A stretch of 64,000 nt of DNA from positions 8,802,781 to 8,866,780 of the forward strand of contig OZ007508.1 of assembly GCA_963931865.1 (NCBI GenBank), read 5' to 3'. Shown here in pieces: positions 1-13,600 of the stretch. The position numbers and the translations under genes were made by a program. Numbering within the stretch: the first letter of the stretch is position 1; the number at the start of each line of letters is the position of its first letter. Origin of the DNA: Axinella damicornis (lineage: Eukaryota > Porifera > Demospongiae > Axinellida > Axinellidae). Under the pieces are notes generated by a model. The model worked only from the letters and a program-made list of their open reading frames with translations, ran no database searches and was not told the DNA's origin.

Positions 1-596
1 ATAGCAAATCGCCACAGAAACGCGAAATTCGTGAAAGTTTTCTTCCGCGAAACAAACCCGCTATACGGTAATCGAAGATGCGTGAGCTGAACTTTGTTGT
101 GGAATACACAATTCTTGCATGCATACTGCATATCAATTGCCTGTACTTAACCCCTTCCCACTCTCTGTGGCAGAACCACCAATCACAGTGGTGGATATAG
201 TCTCGGCTCCAGACCCAAACCATTTCCAGTGGGGATCGCCTCCAGTATACTGGCAGCGATTCACGCTGGGGTTGGTTTGGGTCTGGGCCGAGACAAAGTG
301 GACTTCTCCATACTGATCCTTCTATTTACTTGTATGGAATCTTCTACTAGTGAACATTAATTTTGTGCACATGACAACATTCCGGATGATTCCAGTCAAA
401 ACCCAGAAACAACAGCACACTATATACCATTTGAGGTTATGGTGTGCAGGGGTGGATCCAGGAGGGGTGTAGCTTTAACTGAGTGTACATGTCCATTTCG
501 TCAGGTATAAACGCTATAGACCGAGCGTGTTTTGCTGTGAAGTCAATCAGTCTGATGTCTCTACCGGGGTACACGTGTACAGTCAACAATTTTTGA
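1..596. repeat. 3' flank of TRAF7-like gene with a small palindromic element
   Basis: Bases 199-294 form an inverted repeat: AGTCTCGGCTCCAGACCC at the left is mirrored by GGGTCTGGGCCGAGAC at the right. A similar element lies at 15357-15462 and a longer one at 22237-22552. Bases 1-55 resemble a dispersed AT-rich repeat (CGCGAAATTCGTG) also seen near 4850-4930. I found no gene here and no clear polyadenylation signal. Confidence 0.6.
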
Positions 597-3500
597 TTAC
601 ACCTTTGGCGCAATATCTAGTTTACATAGTGGCGTGCGTAGTACGCTTGGGCGCGCATTGTGCATGAAAATATACAGTCCTGAGCAGGCTTCTAACCCCC
701 CACCTGCCCACCTTCCTGGATCGTGCGGATTCGTGCCCCTGATGGCATGAAGCCATGAAACAGAATTGTAGCACCTGACAAAAGCGAATTGCTGCTGTGA
801 AAGGAGTCTCCAAACCTAGAGCCTTGTTCATACATAATACTCATGCATTTTGTGCAATGGATGCACATGTGCGTACCTTGACCATGCCGTCAACAGCACC
901 AGAGAAAATTCTTCCATGTGATACAATCAGGCAAGTAACACTTCCTTCATGGCGAGCCATCGTCTGCGAGCAAGTCATCAACTCCATGTTCCAAACCTAT
1001 AGATATGCATCCATTTCAGTACATGTTTTGTAAGCCACTTAGCCTAAGTCCAAATGTGTAGGTGTGGCGATAAATAGCCTGAATCTCATTTGGGTGCTCA
1101 TGCTATTGGCATTGAGAATATCTGGCCGCATACGGGTGCTATTGGTGGTAACGGGTTTAATTAATAAGCATTTAGACTGCCATGCACACTAATACAACCT
1201 ACCCTTATGGTTTTGTCATAAGAGGCACTGAAGAGTCGTGTTTGTTCTGGAGCATTCAGTGCAGCCAGCGAATATATTGTGCCAACATGTCCTGTGGAGG
1301 GTGATAATCATGTGTGTCTGGGTAGTTGCGAATATATTATATCAAGAGTTCAAAACAGTAAGAGTGTGCAACTGCCATATGGTATCCATTACCACCATCT
1401 CAGCAGTATGACGTAGGCAAACAGTACTGTAGCAGTATGAGTAGACAACCAGTGGTGAAGTAGTAGCCTAAGTGCATGTGAAATTGTGATTACTACAGAG
1501 TTTACACAGCCTATGTACGTGTTGACCACACTGTTTGCCATGTCATACTGCTGAGATGGTGGTAGTGGATACCATATTGCAGTTGCGCACTCTTATTGTT
1601 ATGAACTCTTGATTATATGAAGCATCAAGCAAGCCAGTATACACGTACAATTTCCAACACATTGGTGAGCTAGCATAAAAATTTTCACTGACATGTCCAA
1701 AACTCTTAATCCATGGATCTTCTTCACTTGCACGTAACCGCTGAGAACATCTCAGGTCAAAAAGATCTGAACACTTCATTTCATTGAGTTTTCTGAACTC
1801 AAACAAGGAGTCTATTATATACTGCTCCACATTTGTATATACCTGTCAGCGTTCCTATTTCCTGCAGTGAATGAACGTCCCAGACCTGCAAAATTAATGT
1901 GATACAGTGAAACAAGATGCTGCAATTTCTCACTGAATTATAATATACTGTGTAACAAAACATTAATAATCCTACATCTATAAAACCTACAATATAATAG
2001 TTCTATACTACATGGTACGCATTAATATACCACTTGGTTAACCAATCAGATTGGTATTACACTTTTTTCTCGAGGTACTGCTGTAATAGAAAGCTGATTG
2101 GTGAATACTTCGCTTAGTAACGCCGTTGCAGAACCTGATTACTAGGCAGCCTTTACAGCTTACCTTCAGTTGTAGGGTTGAAAAGGGAGCACGGCTGAAG
2201 CGGAGAAAGCGACTGCCTCCAAAGTAAGTTTCACGAGCGGATACACCGTATAGACGAGCTGCTCGCACGCACTGTTGAGATGTACATATAGCTACGCTCT
2301 GGTTCCAAACCTGTACCGAACCAGGACCGACAACCACAGCCACGCCTATTGCGTAAAGCGACGCTCGTGCCATGCCGTGACCGTGGCCTGAGTCGCTCGC
2401 TAGTGCTTGCTACCAACCGTGCCTGCTGCGTGTCGAGGACGCTCCAAGTTTCACCAACGCATCCAACAGCAACACTAAGAAAACCACTGTGATGTAGCTA
2501 GCTAAGATGTAGGATTAATCTGTGATAGGATGGTCTACTGTGGTATTTTGGATTGATAGCACTCGCAATGCAGTCAGGAAGTAAATAGCACTCGGCTTCG
2601 CCTCGTGCTATTTTACACTTCCTGACTGCATTGCTCGTGCTATTAATCCCAAATACCACAGTGGACCATCCTATTACATATACAAATGTAGGGATAGCAG
2701 AACAGCAAAAAGTAATAAAACAAGCAGGATCGATGATGGCAGAAACAGTTCAGTATACAACCCCACCTTACATTAATACATGTACAATGAGAAAGATATG
2801 TAGGGTGTTGTATGCTGAACAGTTTTATGCCATCATCCCTGCTTATTTTCTTACTTTTTGCTGTTCTGCTATCCCTACATCTCCATACATTTTTAATGCT
2901 TTTTACACTTATGTTTGTAGCAGCATACTAGATATCATTCACTACACACACAGTACACAATTATGAGTTCTACGGATGCGCACATAATGAAGAAAATGGC
3001 ATCGCACATAAAGCCATAGTTATTGAGTGGGCGGTTTCAAGCACCTTGTGAGACTTCGAAGCTGTCAAAAAGCAATGGGGTCGTGCACTGCTCTGCTGCT
3101 GTTTTGTGCAAACACCGTTGTGAGAGGGTCAGCAAAATTTGAACTAGCCCGTCTGAGAACAGGGCAGTCTGGCGACTTTTTGTTGTGGTACTTTCGCGAC
3201 GGTTTTTCGTGACACTGGGAGTCTTCTTGGCCAGGAAAACACTCGAAGATGAATAGTAAGTTGTCATAAAGGCTTATTTGCTGCCCGGTTTTTGAGACAT
3301 TTTTAAATGTATTAGCATATATTGCGTGTCCGTTTTATCCCTACATACAGATTCTACCAACTCTATGATGAGATGGCTACTGAACATACATACATGAATC
3401 AATTTCTCATAAGTTCCACAGATGATGTGCTTGTCAGTGACGGCCAGTGAGTAAACACTACCTCCCTCACACTGCAGTACATGTACCACCTCCAGGGCCT

Positions 3501-6213
3501 CAAGGCTCCAGATCTGCCATGGCAGGGAAATATGAATACAGCTACTATATGAGAAATTTGCTGGTGATAGGTGAACCACAAAGTGGAAAAATCCATCACG
3601 TACATATTTGCTTGTGTTTTGACTTCCAATTGTTGTTCACAAAACCAGATACTCTTATATGATTCAAGCACTAAATGCACTCCAGGTACGGCAAGCTCAC
3701 TTTTCCATCAGCGTACGGAGGTCATGAGGGTGCTGGCTAATGCTAAAGCATACCTATGGCAGCATTAAATGGGAACATTTTGATGGTCAAAACAAAAATT
3801 GTGAGTCCTAATTATACATTTGAGTGAGTGCATACCAATCACAGGTGTAGTTAGAATCTTTGTGCACCAGTCCTGGTTTTGCACTAAGGCCTCATATTTG
3901 CCCCGTGTGCATGCGCACAGCAGGGGTTAAGTGATCGGTTTGTGTCCTGTCTGCTGCTTGTGGACACAAATATCAGCAATTTGAGTAGAGAAGGCCATGT
4001 TGAAGGCTTAGTTCAGGATAGAAGTGTCAGACTTCAGAAAATAATAATTGGCGCGGTAGGCCTACCTATACCAGTCAAAGTAGCGCATGGGATATGTGCT
4101 CTGCTGAGCACCTCTAGCAATTATTAATAATACGTTACATCGAACAATTTTCTCCTACCAGGTAACTACACCAAGTGTGTCAGCAATGAAGTATAATGCC
4201 TGTATTCCAGCATTGTCCTGTTCCTTTGCAAGGGATGGTCACTCACATTGTTAAGTTTGTATACTATAATTATAACACGAATAATTGTGTAAACAGGTAT
4301 ACCCGCACTCTACCTTCACTGCCTGATAGGAGCCGGAGTACAGGTAGTTGCCAAAGGCAACAAGGGCCCTCACCCAGTGGTTCTGGCTAGGAAGCTTCTT
4401 CATCAGCTTGTGGGTTTGAATATCCCATACCTATGTAGATTAAGCAATCGATTATCAGATAAATTATTATGACACCTATGTGTCTACTACACAAATGGTA
4501 GGATATCGCAGCGGCCATCGTCCATTGAACAGTAGACTATTCATGGTTCCTTGCATCAAGGAATTACACGTTCGTCCATATGCCGATATGGCAATGTACC
4601 TGCTTGATGGAATTAATGCATGAAAATTTGCAGCAGCAAACTCGCTTTAGGTCTGTACGTATATAGCCTGCCTACCTTTTGTGCCAGTCGTGGCAAACAG
4701 CAAGAACAGCGTTGCATTGTTCAGCATTGTACTTTGTAAAATGTTTAATGGTCCTATACCTCCCTTATCCCCTGCTGATGGTCCCTCACTCGTGTCCTGA
4801 GCACCTCCTGTGTTCTCAGGAGGAGGTCCTTTAATCCCTGGATGCCACATACCGTATGGTGCTTATATTTCGCAGGTCTAAATTTTCGCGAATTGCGTTA
4901 AAAAAGTTTCGTGCGAATTCGTGGAAAATCGCCACGCCCACAGAATGGGTGTGGTGTACTATACTGCACTTGCGTGAAGACTGAACTCAACTAGCTACCA
5001 CAGACCACTTCGTCGGTGCGTTGTATTCTGCGACATTCTCTTCCCCACTTCGATGCTCTCAGAGTTCGTTTTTAGATACCTGCCTGGGCGTTTTGCCGGA
5101 TCGAGCTGGCAGCTTCAGTATTGGCAGATATCGCGCATGTCATGCAGATGGTACCGTAAGCGCTCTACGGTACCTCTTGGGAGAACCCTCCATGTGGATC
5201 CGGAAGCTTACACTTCGACTACTGTCCATCCTGTTGAAGTACACAAACAGAGCAGCCGTCGCGCGCATACGTTGAAATACTGGTAAACGCGTCTAGGGGG
5301 TGGTTTAACTATAACCTAAATGATGTCTCTTCCAACTTAAACCTCGATCTGTTCCTCTCTGGAGTACCTCAGGGGTCTGTCCTAGGCTGTTTTCGTTCAT
5401 CGATGAACTAGCTGATCTGCAGCTGGGCTCCAAATATTGTTGCATAGCTAATTATGCAGATGATGTACTACTTTACAGATCGAATGCAGACTACAACCTA
5501 CTGCAGGAGGATGTAACTAGCATCCAACAATGGATGATCAACCTTCAATGCAACAAAGTACAAAAAATGGCCCATCAGCATCCCCAACTCTCAGCTGCTA
5601 CAAGTACCTTGGTGTTACCATAACCTCTAGCCTGTGTCTGGGACCCCTACCACACTAACGAGATTACCCCCTATTCATTTACGTACATATTTACGTGGCA
5701 CAATTTTTTCCCCAGGGAAATAGAGGTCTCCATATTCAAGCTGGGTAATGACACCATGGCCTGTCACACTATTGTGCTTTATTGGATCTGTTGCCTGCAG
5801 CTGCAACTACTACCTTCGTACCTTGATACTCCTCAGAGATCCACTGAACAGAAGGTTTTCACTGCAGGCCAGTGTGCACACAGGATCATCGTGGGCCTTG
5901 AATGAGGCAAGGAGTTCCAGTGTCTGGTTGCTCCACATCTTGATTGTATTGTCTGACGAGCCACTAAACAAGTGATCCCTGCAAAGTAGATATGCAAAGG
6001 TACTCCGAATGTCACTGAGTACCATATAGTATCATGCCCAAACCCCCTATTGAGGGTTTGGGAATGAGGCTATAGGAGTATCATAGAAACAGTATGGCTG
6101 ATGTGGAAGTGCAGACAAAACAAAACACACACACAATAACCCATGTGGTAGAGTTCACATATTTTTCTCTTCAAGGTCTTTGGGGGAAAGGAATCCTCCT
6201 CCACTTCCCTTGT

Positions 6214-6264
<51 letters not shown>

Positions 6265-9200
6265 ACACACAGAAACACAAACTATTTCCCTTAACCTGGC
6301 CCCTATACCGAGTATAAAGAGCATAAGGGCATGTGGAGTCCAGAGGCGCTTGAAACCACCTATGGCTTCATATGTGACACCATGTTCTTTACCATTTCTT
6401 TGTAGCAGGATACACTACAATTAAGTTCAAAGGTACGGCTATGTCAATAATACTAGGAATACGTATCCGCATCGATCACACCTTGCGCGCACACCACATG
6501 TGTAACTGATCAATCTAGCTAGTGTGAATTTGGAGCTGGAGCTGAGATAAACAAGTCGATTACACTCACTTTTCGACCCCACATGTAGTAACTGTTGCTC
6601 TAGCTCTGCAAGCCCTGAAGCCACCTATGGCTTCATATGTGACACCATGTTCTTTACCATGTCAATAATACTAGGAATAATACTCACTTGTACCCTAGCC
6701 TCTGGCTACGTGATCAAGACTATCGTGGAGTTTCGGCATAAATAGATGTCGACTGTGCTGACTCCATATGTATGTAGCTGCTCCAGCTCTGCAAGCCCTT
6801 GGAGGCACTGCGTGCTCGTCCACTGATCTGAGTCTCAAGGTTGTACTTCTCGTACCGTCGAGCCCTTGCGCCAAATATGGCTGGCAGGAAACCCGCAACA
6901 TCCCTATCAACATTCCTGAGCGTGACATGTATGTTCTGGTAAGTACGTATCTACGAATATTGTGAGAAATAGATCCCCTGCCTCGTGCTAATGTACTCAG
7001 CATTAATGTATAGCACTGACCACAATGCTAGTATGTTATATTGGCATCTCATTGTGCAACAATCTAGGTATGTATTGCGTGAATGTGAGGGCTATACGTC
7101 ATAATAGCGGCACTTGTCCTTGGGCATGTGGCCCTCAGGCTCGATGCCAATATGTGACGCATAGCCACACACACAATGTAGATACATCAACTGGCAAAGT
7201 ACTCCCATATCTCCACCCATTTCCGGCAAAGTTACTTTGCAATGGTCATCAGTATTTACATCATTCGGTCTTTCTGCACTGTTTGTGCTTATTTCAATAT
7301 GGTCGTCCAAGTCCAAGTCAAATCATACGGTTTTATTCTTGGCGACAAAACAACTATGAAATAGTGCTTAATTAGGTATACGATGCGCGTTTCTGTGGAT
7401 AGGGATCCTGTAACCTTAACAGAGAGTATAGCTGGAACGAGAATCAAAGCTGCACCTAACAGTAAATATGCGCTTATAAGTGAGTTGCTTGCGCCTAATA
7501 ACGCAATAGCATATGACTGATAGCATGTGACTGACTTGTAACTCACACAACATTACAACAAAGTAGGAGTGTCCTTCATTCATCACATGAATTACGACGT
7601 ACCGGAAGTCAATGGTTTGACCTCCCCCAACGTTACCCAAAGCTCCTTTCCTTTCAGAGAGAGAGCCTGAGAATGAGGCTATGCATACAAAGCAACTACA
7701 TATGAACCACTTGCAACACATGGGTTTACCTACTCAACTATCCGCGGCAGGGTATATAAGCATAGGTTGTATCCCTGGCCAGGGGATACAAAACCCGTTA
7801 TATCCCGCGGGAAAGGTCAGTGCTTGAGTGGAGTCGAGGAAGTGCCGAGGCGAAGCCCAAGGCACTTCAGAGGCAGAATGAAAGCACTGGCCTTTCCCAA
7901 GGGATGTAACGGGTCTTATACTATACTTAGGCTATTCTAACCAATCAGGTTACAGTATTTGCGGGAAATAACGGGTCATATATCCCGCAGCCGGCTGCAC
8001 GCGCATACTGTAAGCGATTGCGTGCACGAGAAAGCCAAAGCTACATGTAGCTTTGTTAGTCTAGCCAAGGGCTCGTGGCTTTACCGCTGCCTCAGTCAAG
8101 TATCACGGATGCCTCTGCCACTGATCGGTGAGTGCCTACACCACAGTATCTATGTCTACACAGTGTACTCACCTTAGAATAGCCTAAGCATAGTATAAGT
8201 TAGTTGTATCCCTGGCCAGCGGGATGTAAGACCCGTTACATCCCTTGGGAGAGGGCAGCGCTTTCGTTCCGCCTCGGAAGTGCCTTGGGCTTCGCCCTTG
8301 GCACTTCCTCGGCTCCACTCATGCACTGACCTCTCCCGCAGGATATAACGGGTCTTATATCCCGCTGGCCAGGGATATAACCTATACTTACATCCCATAG
8401 GCCAGGGATATAATTAACTTATACTATGCTTAGGCTATTCTAAGGTGAGTACATTGTGCAGACATAGATACTCAGGGCCGTATCTGCCGGTACGGTTGAT
8501 CCGATTTCAACTGGACCACTTTTGAGGGAACCTTTAAAAGAAACTTACAATGGCAATGACAATTATTGTGCATACGCGTTGTGCGCGGCAGACCACCGTT
8601 CTTGCTTCGATATGAAGATGGCTGCGTATAGCTTGAAACTGTCACTTCCTAGTCTTTCTGATGAGCCCCACCATCCCATGAACTTTGAGTTTCCCAAGCG
8701 AACTTTTGGTAAGTCAAACCTGTGCTGTGCTCCGCGCAGAGCCAGTGGTTTAATAGCTAGCTGGCCATTCCTGCCCTACGATGAACAGGAAGCGCTGAGT
8801 CTGCATGCGACGTGTCACTGTAGCCATAAATATCCATGCTCTAGCTAGCAAGCGCTGTACCCACAGCTGCAGATCTATATAGACCCCGGTCGCCACATTC
8901 TTACCCAATAATTGAATCAGAAAACACCTCAGAGGGCCAGAGATCCAAAAAATTTCCTGAAGGGGTACCCCAGACCTGCTTACAGCAGCGCGCTTCGCGC
9001 GCATTCCATCGCACCACCGGTAAGCCAACACTGCTGTTCAACCTGACCACTTCAGATCTCGCAGCTACGGCCCTGATACTGTGGTGTAGGCACTCACCAA
9101 TCAGTGGCAGAGGCAACCATGATGCTTGACTGAGGCAGCGGTAAAGGCACAAGTCCCTGGCTAGACTAACAAGCTTATTGCTTTCTTGTGCATGCGATCG

Positions 9201-10667
9201 CTTACAGTATGCGCGCACGGCCGGCCGCGGTATATATGTTACCACAAATACTCTGATTGGTTAGAATAGCCTAAGTATAGTATAAAGTATGTTTCGTCTT
9301 TGAAGCCATACCTACCTTTGTGCACAAAGTGCCAGCACAATGCCATCGTGACCAGTCAGGGTGCGAGGTCCTGCATACTGGTCGCTCAAGTTCCAGACCT
9401 AAAGGAAGCATAACGAGTAGGAGAAGTACATGCAACTTCTGAGAACCATAAGTACTAATTAGAGATATCTATCTTATACTATACTTCAATGAAATACTGC
9501 AATATGATTGGCCAATTGAAGGAGTTTAATTCACTTATACACCTGTAAATTTTACTTATACACCTGTAAAATTTCACTTAAACACCTGTAAAATTCCTGT
9601 AGTTATAGGCCTAGAGTCAGCTACATTTAGCATCATAGATACCTCTACTGTACAGCTTATGATTCGGTCTTGTGCGCGAGTGTCTTGCGCACGAGCGCTG
9701 TAGCCTAGCCAGACGAGTACAGGTAGCGCGGAGCTGGAGTTGGACTTCGGACTTGGTCGTATATATTATGTCTCACGAAAAATGCTCCCATAAGTGTCAT
9801 GGGGCGGGGAGGTGCTATCCCAGATTCTGGTTCCGCTTCGGAGTCACATTCCAAACACGAGGCACGAGTACTCAGAGTTGTCGGTTAGCGGATGGTGAGA
9901 GCAGCTGACGCCATCTCTGTGCGAAGTCTTTCTGACTAAACGGTTGCTAACTGTTTCAGTTGCTGATACAGACAGCGATTTGATTGGCTGCCAGCTGTAT
10001 AGTACAAATACCTTAAACAATGTAACCCTTGGGCTCTACTGGATTTAGATCCCCTTGGAAACCTATAAACACCCTTGCACTTCATGCGCGGGTATCTATA
10101 TAGTTTCCACAGGGCTCTAAATCCCATAGACCCCTCGGTTTCATCGTATATATCTCACCTCCCAAAAAAGCAGGGTTATGCATCCTCAGTCCCATCCCAC
10201 TCAAAGTGGAGAATTTAGGAATGGGATGGGACTGATAACCTATTGCTTAAATTGTTCATCAGAGGTGGGGTATGATAGGCCATCACTAAATCCATTTTCG
10301 GAGAAAAGTACGTAGATATCCTATTACCATGCTGAAAAATAGCCCAGCCTCGTACATATTTGCAGCAGCTCATAATTATTATGATCTTATGATCAGTGTC
10401 AAAGTAGTTAATCCTTGTGCTTGAGGTGTGAATTTCATGTACCTTAATGGTGTTATCTGAAGAGGCACTGAACAACAGGTTCCTACACCTGTAGAGTGCC
10501 CACACAGGACCCTAATGCAAAAACAGTAACACATTCATGTCAGTAATCAGAATACAACTATCATGGAGGAATGTACCATCAAATAAAACACATGTGGCTG
10601 CATTATGTACGTACCTTGTGTCCTACATAAGTACCCTGGCACTTGAATAAGTGTTGAGGTTCAATAG
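597..10667 (-). CDS. TRAF7: TRAF7 WD40 propeller, exons 14-23
   Basis: Exon 14 (10615-10667) ends [11 protein letters not shown]; exon 15 (10443-10511) gives GPVWALYRC and SASSDNTIK; exon 16 gives [12 protein letters not shown]; exon 17 carries two blade parts with [12 protein letters not shown] and FSGSLRSIK; exon 18 gives [19 protein letters not shown]; exon 19 [20 protein letters not shown]; exon 20 [13 protein letters not shown]; exon 21 GHVGTIYSL and [10 protein letters not shown]; exon 22 RHEGSVTCL and [10 protein letters not shown]. In the family the propeller binds MEKK3-type kinases and substrates. The chosen last exon (597-815) begins VW after a 61-nt intron and adds a 72-residue tail, whereas human TRAF7 stops almost at once after this VW. 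An unseen shorter last exon is possible. Confidence 0.88.
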
Positions 10668-13600
10668 CTATTAAAATTAATGGGAAATACAATTTCAAAG
10701 CACAAACATTTTCTATTACTATTGTGCACAATGCACATAATGCCCAGTATATTAGCTCACGCACCAACCGAATAAATATTTCAAGAAGTTTGAAACAGAC
10801 GTTTCGGCCACTATACAGTGGCCCTCATCAGTGAAAATACAAGCAATGCACACAACACAAGAATAAATACAGCAATGGAAAGGGGTGTGGAAAAAGGGGG
10901 CGGAAAAAGGGCTGGGAAAAAAGCAGGTGTTCCAAAACAGTACAAAACCAATTAAAATTAAAGGAATGGGCGATAGACCGGTGGCAGTGTTGCCTCTCTC
11001 CCTATTCAGAGGCATAGAGGATATGCCAGCTCTCCATGTTACAACGTTGATGGAGGAGGTGGTTTGCCTCTTAATTCCATGCCCACTAGTGTTCATGGCA
11101 TGTTCTACGAGCGCAGAATTCATGGGGTTGACTGTGGTCAGGGCACTTGTGCTCTTTGGTCCTCAGCCTTCCCCCCCACTGACACGCCACCAGCATGACC
11201 CCTGACGCTACAGTGGTCATCCCCTATGTGAACCGTAACTCTGAGGCAATTACAGGACTGCTGACTTCATTGGGTATCAGAACCTGCTTCAAGCAACAGA
11301 CCACATTCTTTGGAGAAGACTGCTGTGGTGTACAGGGTCCCTTGCATGGGTCAGGCACGGAGGACTCTGATCCACCACCGTAAGGAGCACAAAAGGGCCC
11401 TGTTTTTGGAACACCTGCATTTCCCCCCGCCCCTTTCAGTTGCTGTAGACTATCTACTCTTGTCTTTACTGCATTGCTTGTTGGGGTGGGCCTGAGCGAG
11501 CCCCACACTAGCATGACTTCATGAAAGTGAATAAAGAAATTCGAGGGAAATTCGAGGGCCATTCAACAAACTTGTGTAAAGTTTACGCAGGAAACGTGAA
11601 AAGTCTACTTGTTCGATGGACGACTATGACAACAACGATGGAGACCACTTGTGGACCTACCTGTTCATTGGCTAGAGTAACAGGTGAACCAAAACAGTCT
11701 ACCTCCTCGGTGGTGACAACAAAGATGCCTGAGACCGCTTGTGGACCTACCTATTCAGTGGCGATACTGGCGAATGTGTGATAGGGCAACAAAGAATCAG
11801 TTGTTGGTGGCTTTTTATTACTACGTACCTGTATTGTTAATTGCCAGACTCTGTTCAGTCCTGTAAGTCAAACGTCACTTCTTCAATGGCTACATGCAGC
11901 GATACTTTGGTTGCCGGCTTCTATCTATGTATTCTTAAGCCATGGGTGGCATACACCTGCTGGTCTTCTTCGGCTAACCTGACTCACAGTTCCTATGATG
12001 TACATGAGTGTATTTTAGTGTCATATTTTCTGTGGCTTGAGATTGTTCACTGCTCAGTCATATTTTGATGACAGTCATGTGCATGCACACATCCTGCATG
12101 TGCATGCATCTTCACTCCGGCTCGCCCACCAATGTCCAGCATTTCCACTAGTATTTTAATTGATGAGGGCCACTGTATGTATAGTGGCCGAAACATCTGT
12201 TTTATTCTGTTGGTGCCTCAGCTAATATACAGGGCATTGATACACCCAACCATACAGGACTTGATAGAATGCACATAATGGTTCATATACAAATCTAACT
12301 TAAAATCCCAGGTCACACAGAATATAGTATTGTGCACACATGCTCTGTAACTCTACCTGGTAGTCCTATATACGTATGTCTATGTATGATATTGAAGACA
12401 GAGAGATACTATCTGTTCTGTATTCAAACCGCATGCCAAACCGCATGCCAATTGCCTTATTGGATTTAATCACCATGGCTGATGTTATGGAGCACAGTGG
12501 TCATGCTACAGTAGGCAATGTCTTCTACGCATAATTACATTTGCATTATACAGATCTCGAGCTTTAGGTACAAGCCCTCTGCAGAAGGCAGATAAAATAC
12601 ACGAGCACAGCTACCGTAAAGGATGTATGCCTTGCCACTCACTTCCTGCCAATCCCAATTGCTGTTGCACATGCTTCAGTTCATTCTGAAAGGACGTGAA
12701 CAAAATGTGATTACATAGTTCTCAGTTACAGAACCCTACACATTCTCCTTCCACCGCTTTAAACAGCAGATTTCAGTTCCATTCAAAAATCCAGTCTCTG
12801 TGTAGTTTGCTTGATATGGTCTTAAATTTCACATGACATTGGTGTGACTCAAGACGAGTTAATTGACAAGCTAGTTATGAAGCCAGGGTTCTGAAAGTTT
12901 AAGCCAAGAGTCGGTCAACATGGAATCTTGGGACACATACTGGCAAGAATACACATACCGTAGAGTACGCATCAATCACCCACCATGTATCAAGCGCCCA
13001 CCCCCGTCTTCACGCTAAAGTTAGTGCACAGGATCCAAAAGCAGTGTAATAAGGGCCCTCCCATCACAAAACTTTTGAGCAGCATTTCTTAACCTCTGGG
13101 CGAGGTTGTGCATTTAAAAAGGCTGATTTACAGTGAAGTATGAACTACGGCGTACTTTCTCTGTCGAGCATTTCTTCTCAAGGACAGCAAAGACGTGTGA
13201 TGAATTTCCTTGTATGAAAAACGGACTTATATATTCACAGCCTGTCATTGATACTCACAGCTTACTGCAGCCTTGTTGTTTATACAGCGCTGAATGGGTG
13301 GGTGGATACTACATGCCTAAGTAAGCATCTAGCACCCACCCCCTAGCTGTTCAGTGGTGTTCTAATGTCCCCAAGCCCTGGATACGTACTGTACTGTACT
13401 CTACTCTACTCTACGGTACAGACATTTCAAGCCAAGTCCTGCAAGTACACACATGTATACTGGCTCTAGGCATGTACGTACATGTCGCTCAAAGCTCCTA
13501 GTCTGGAATGATGCCTGGAATCTAGCACGCCTTGGTAAGCAACAAGTATCATGCATCATGTTAGGTGATCTATAAGCAAGGGGCTTCACTGTGCATGCTT

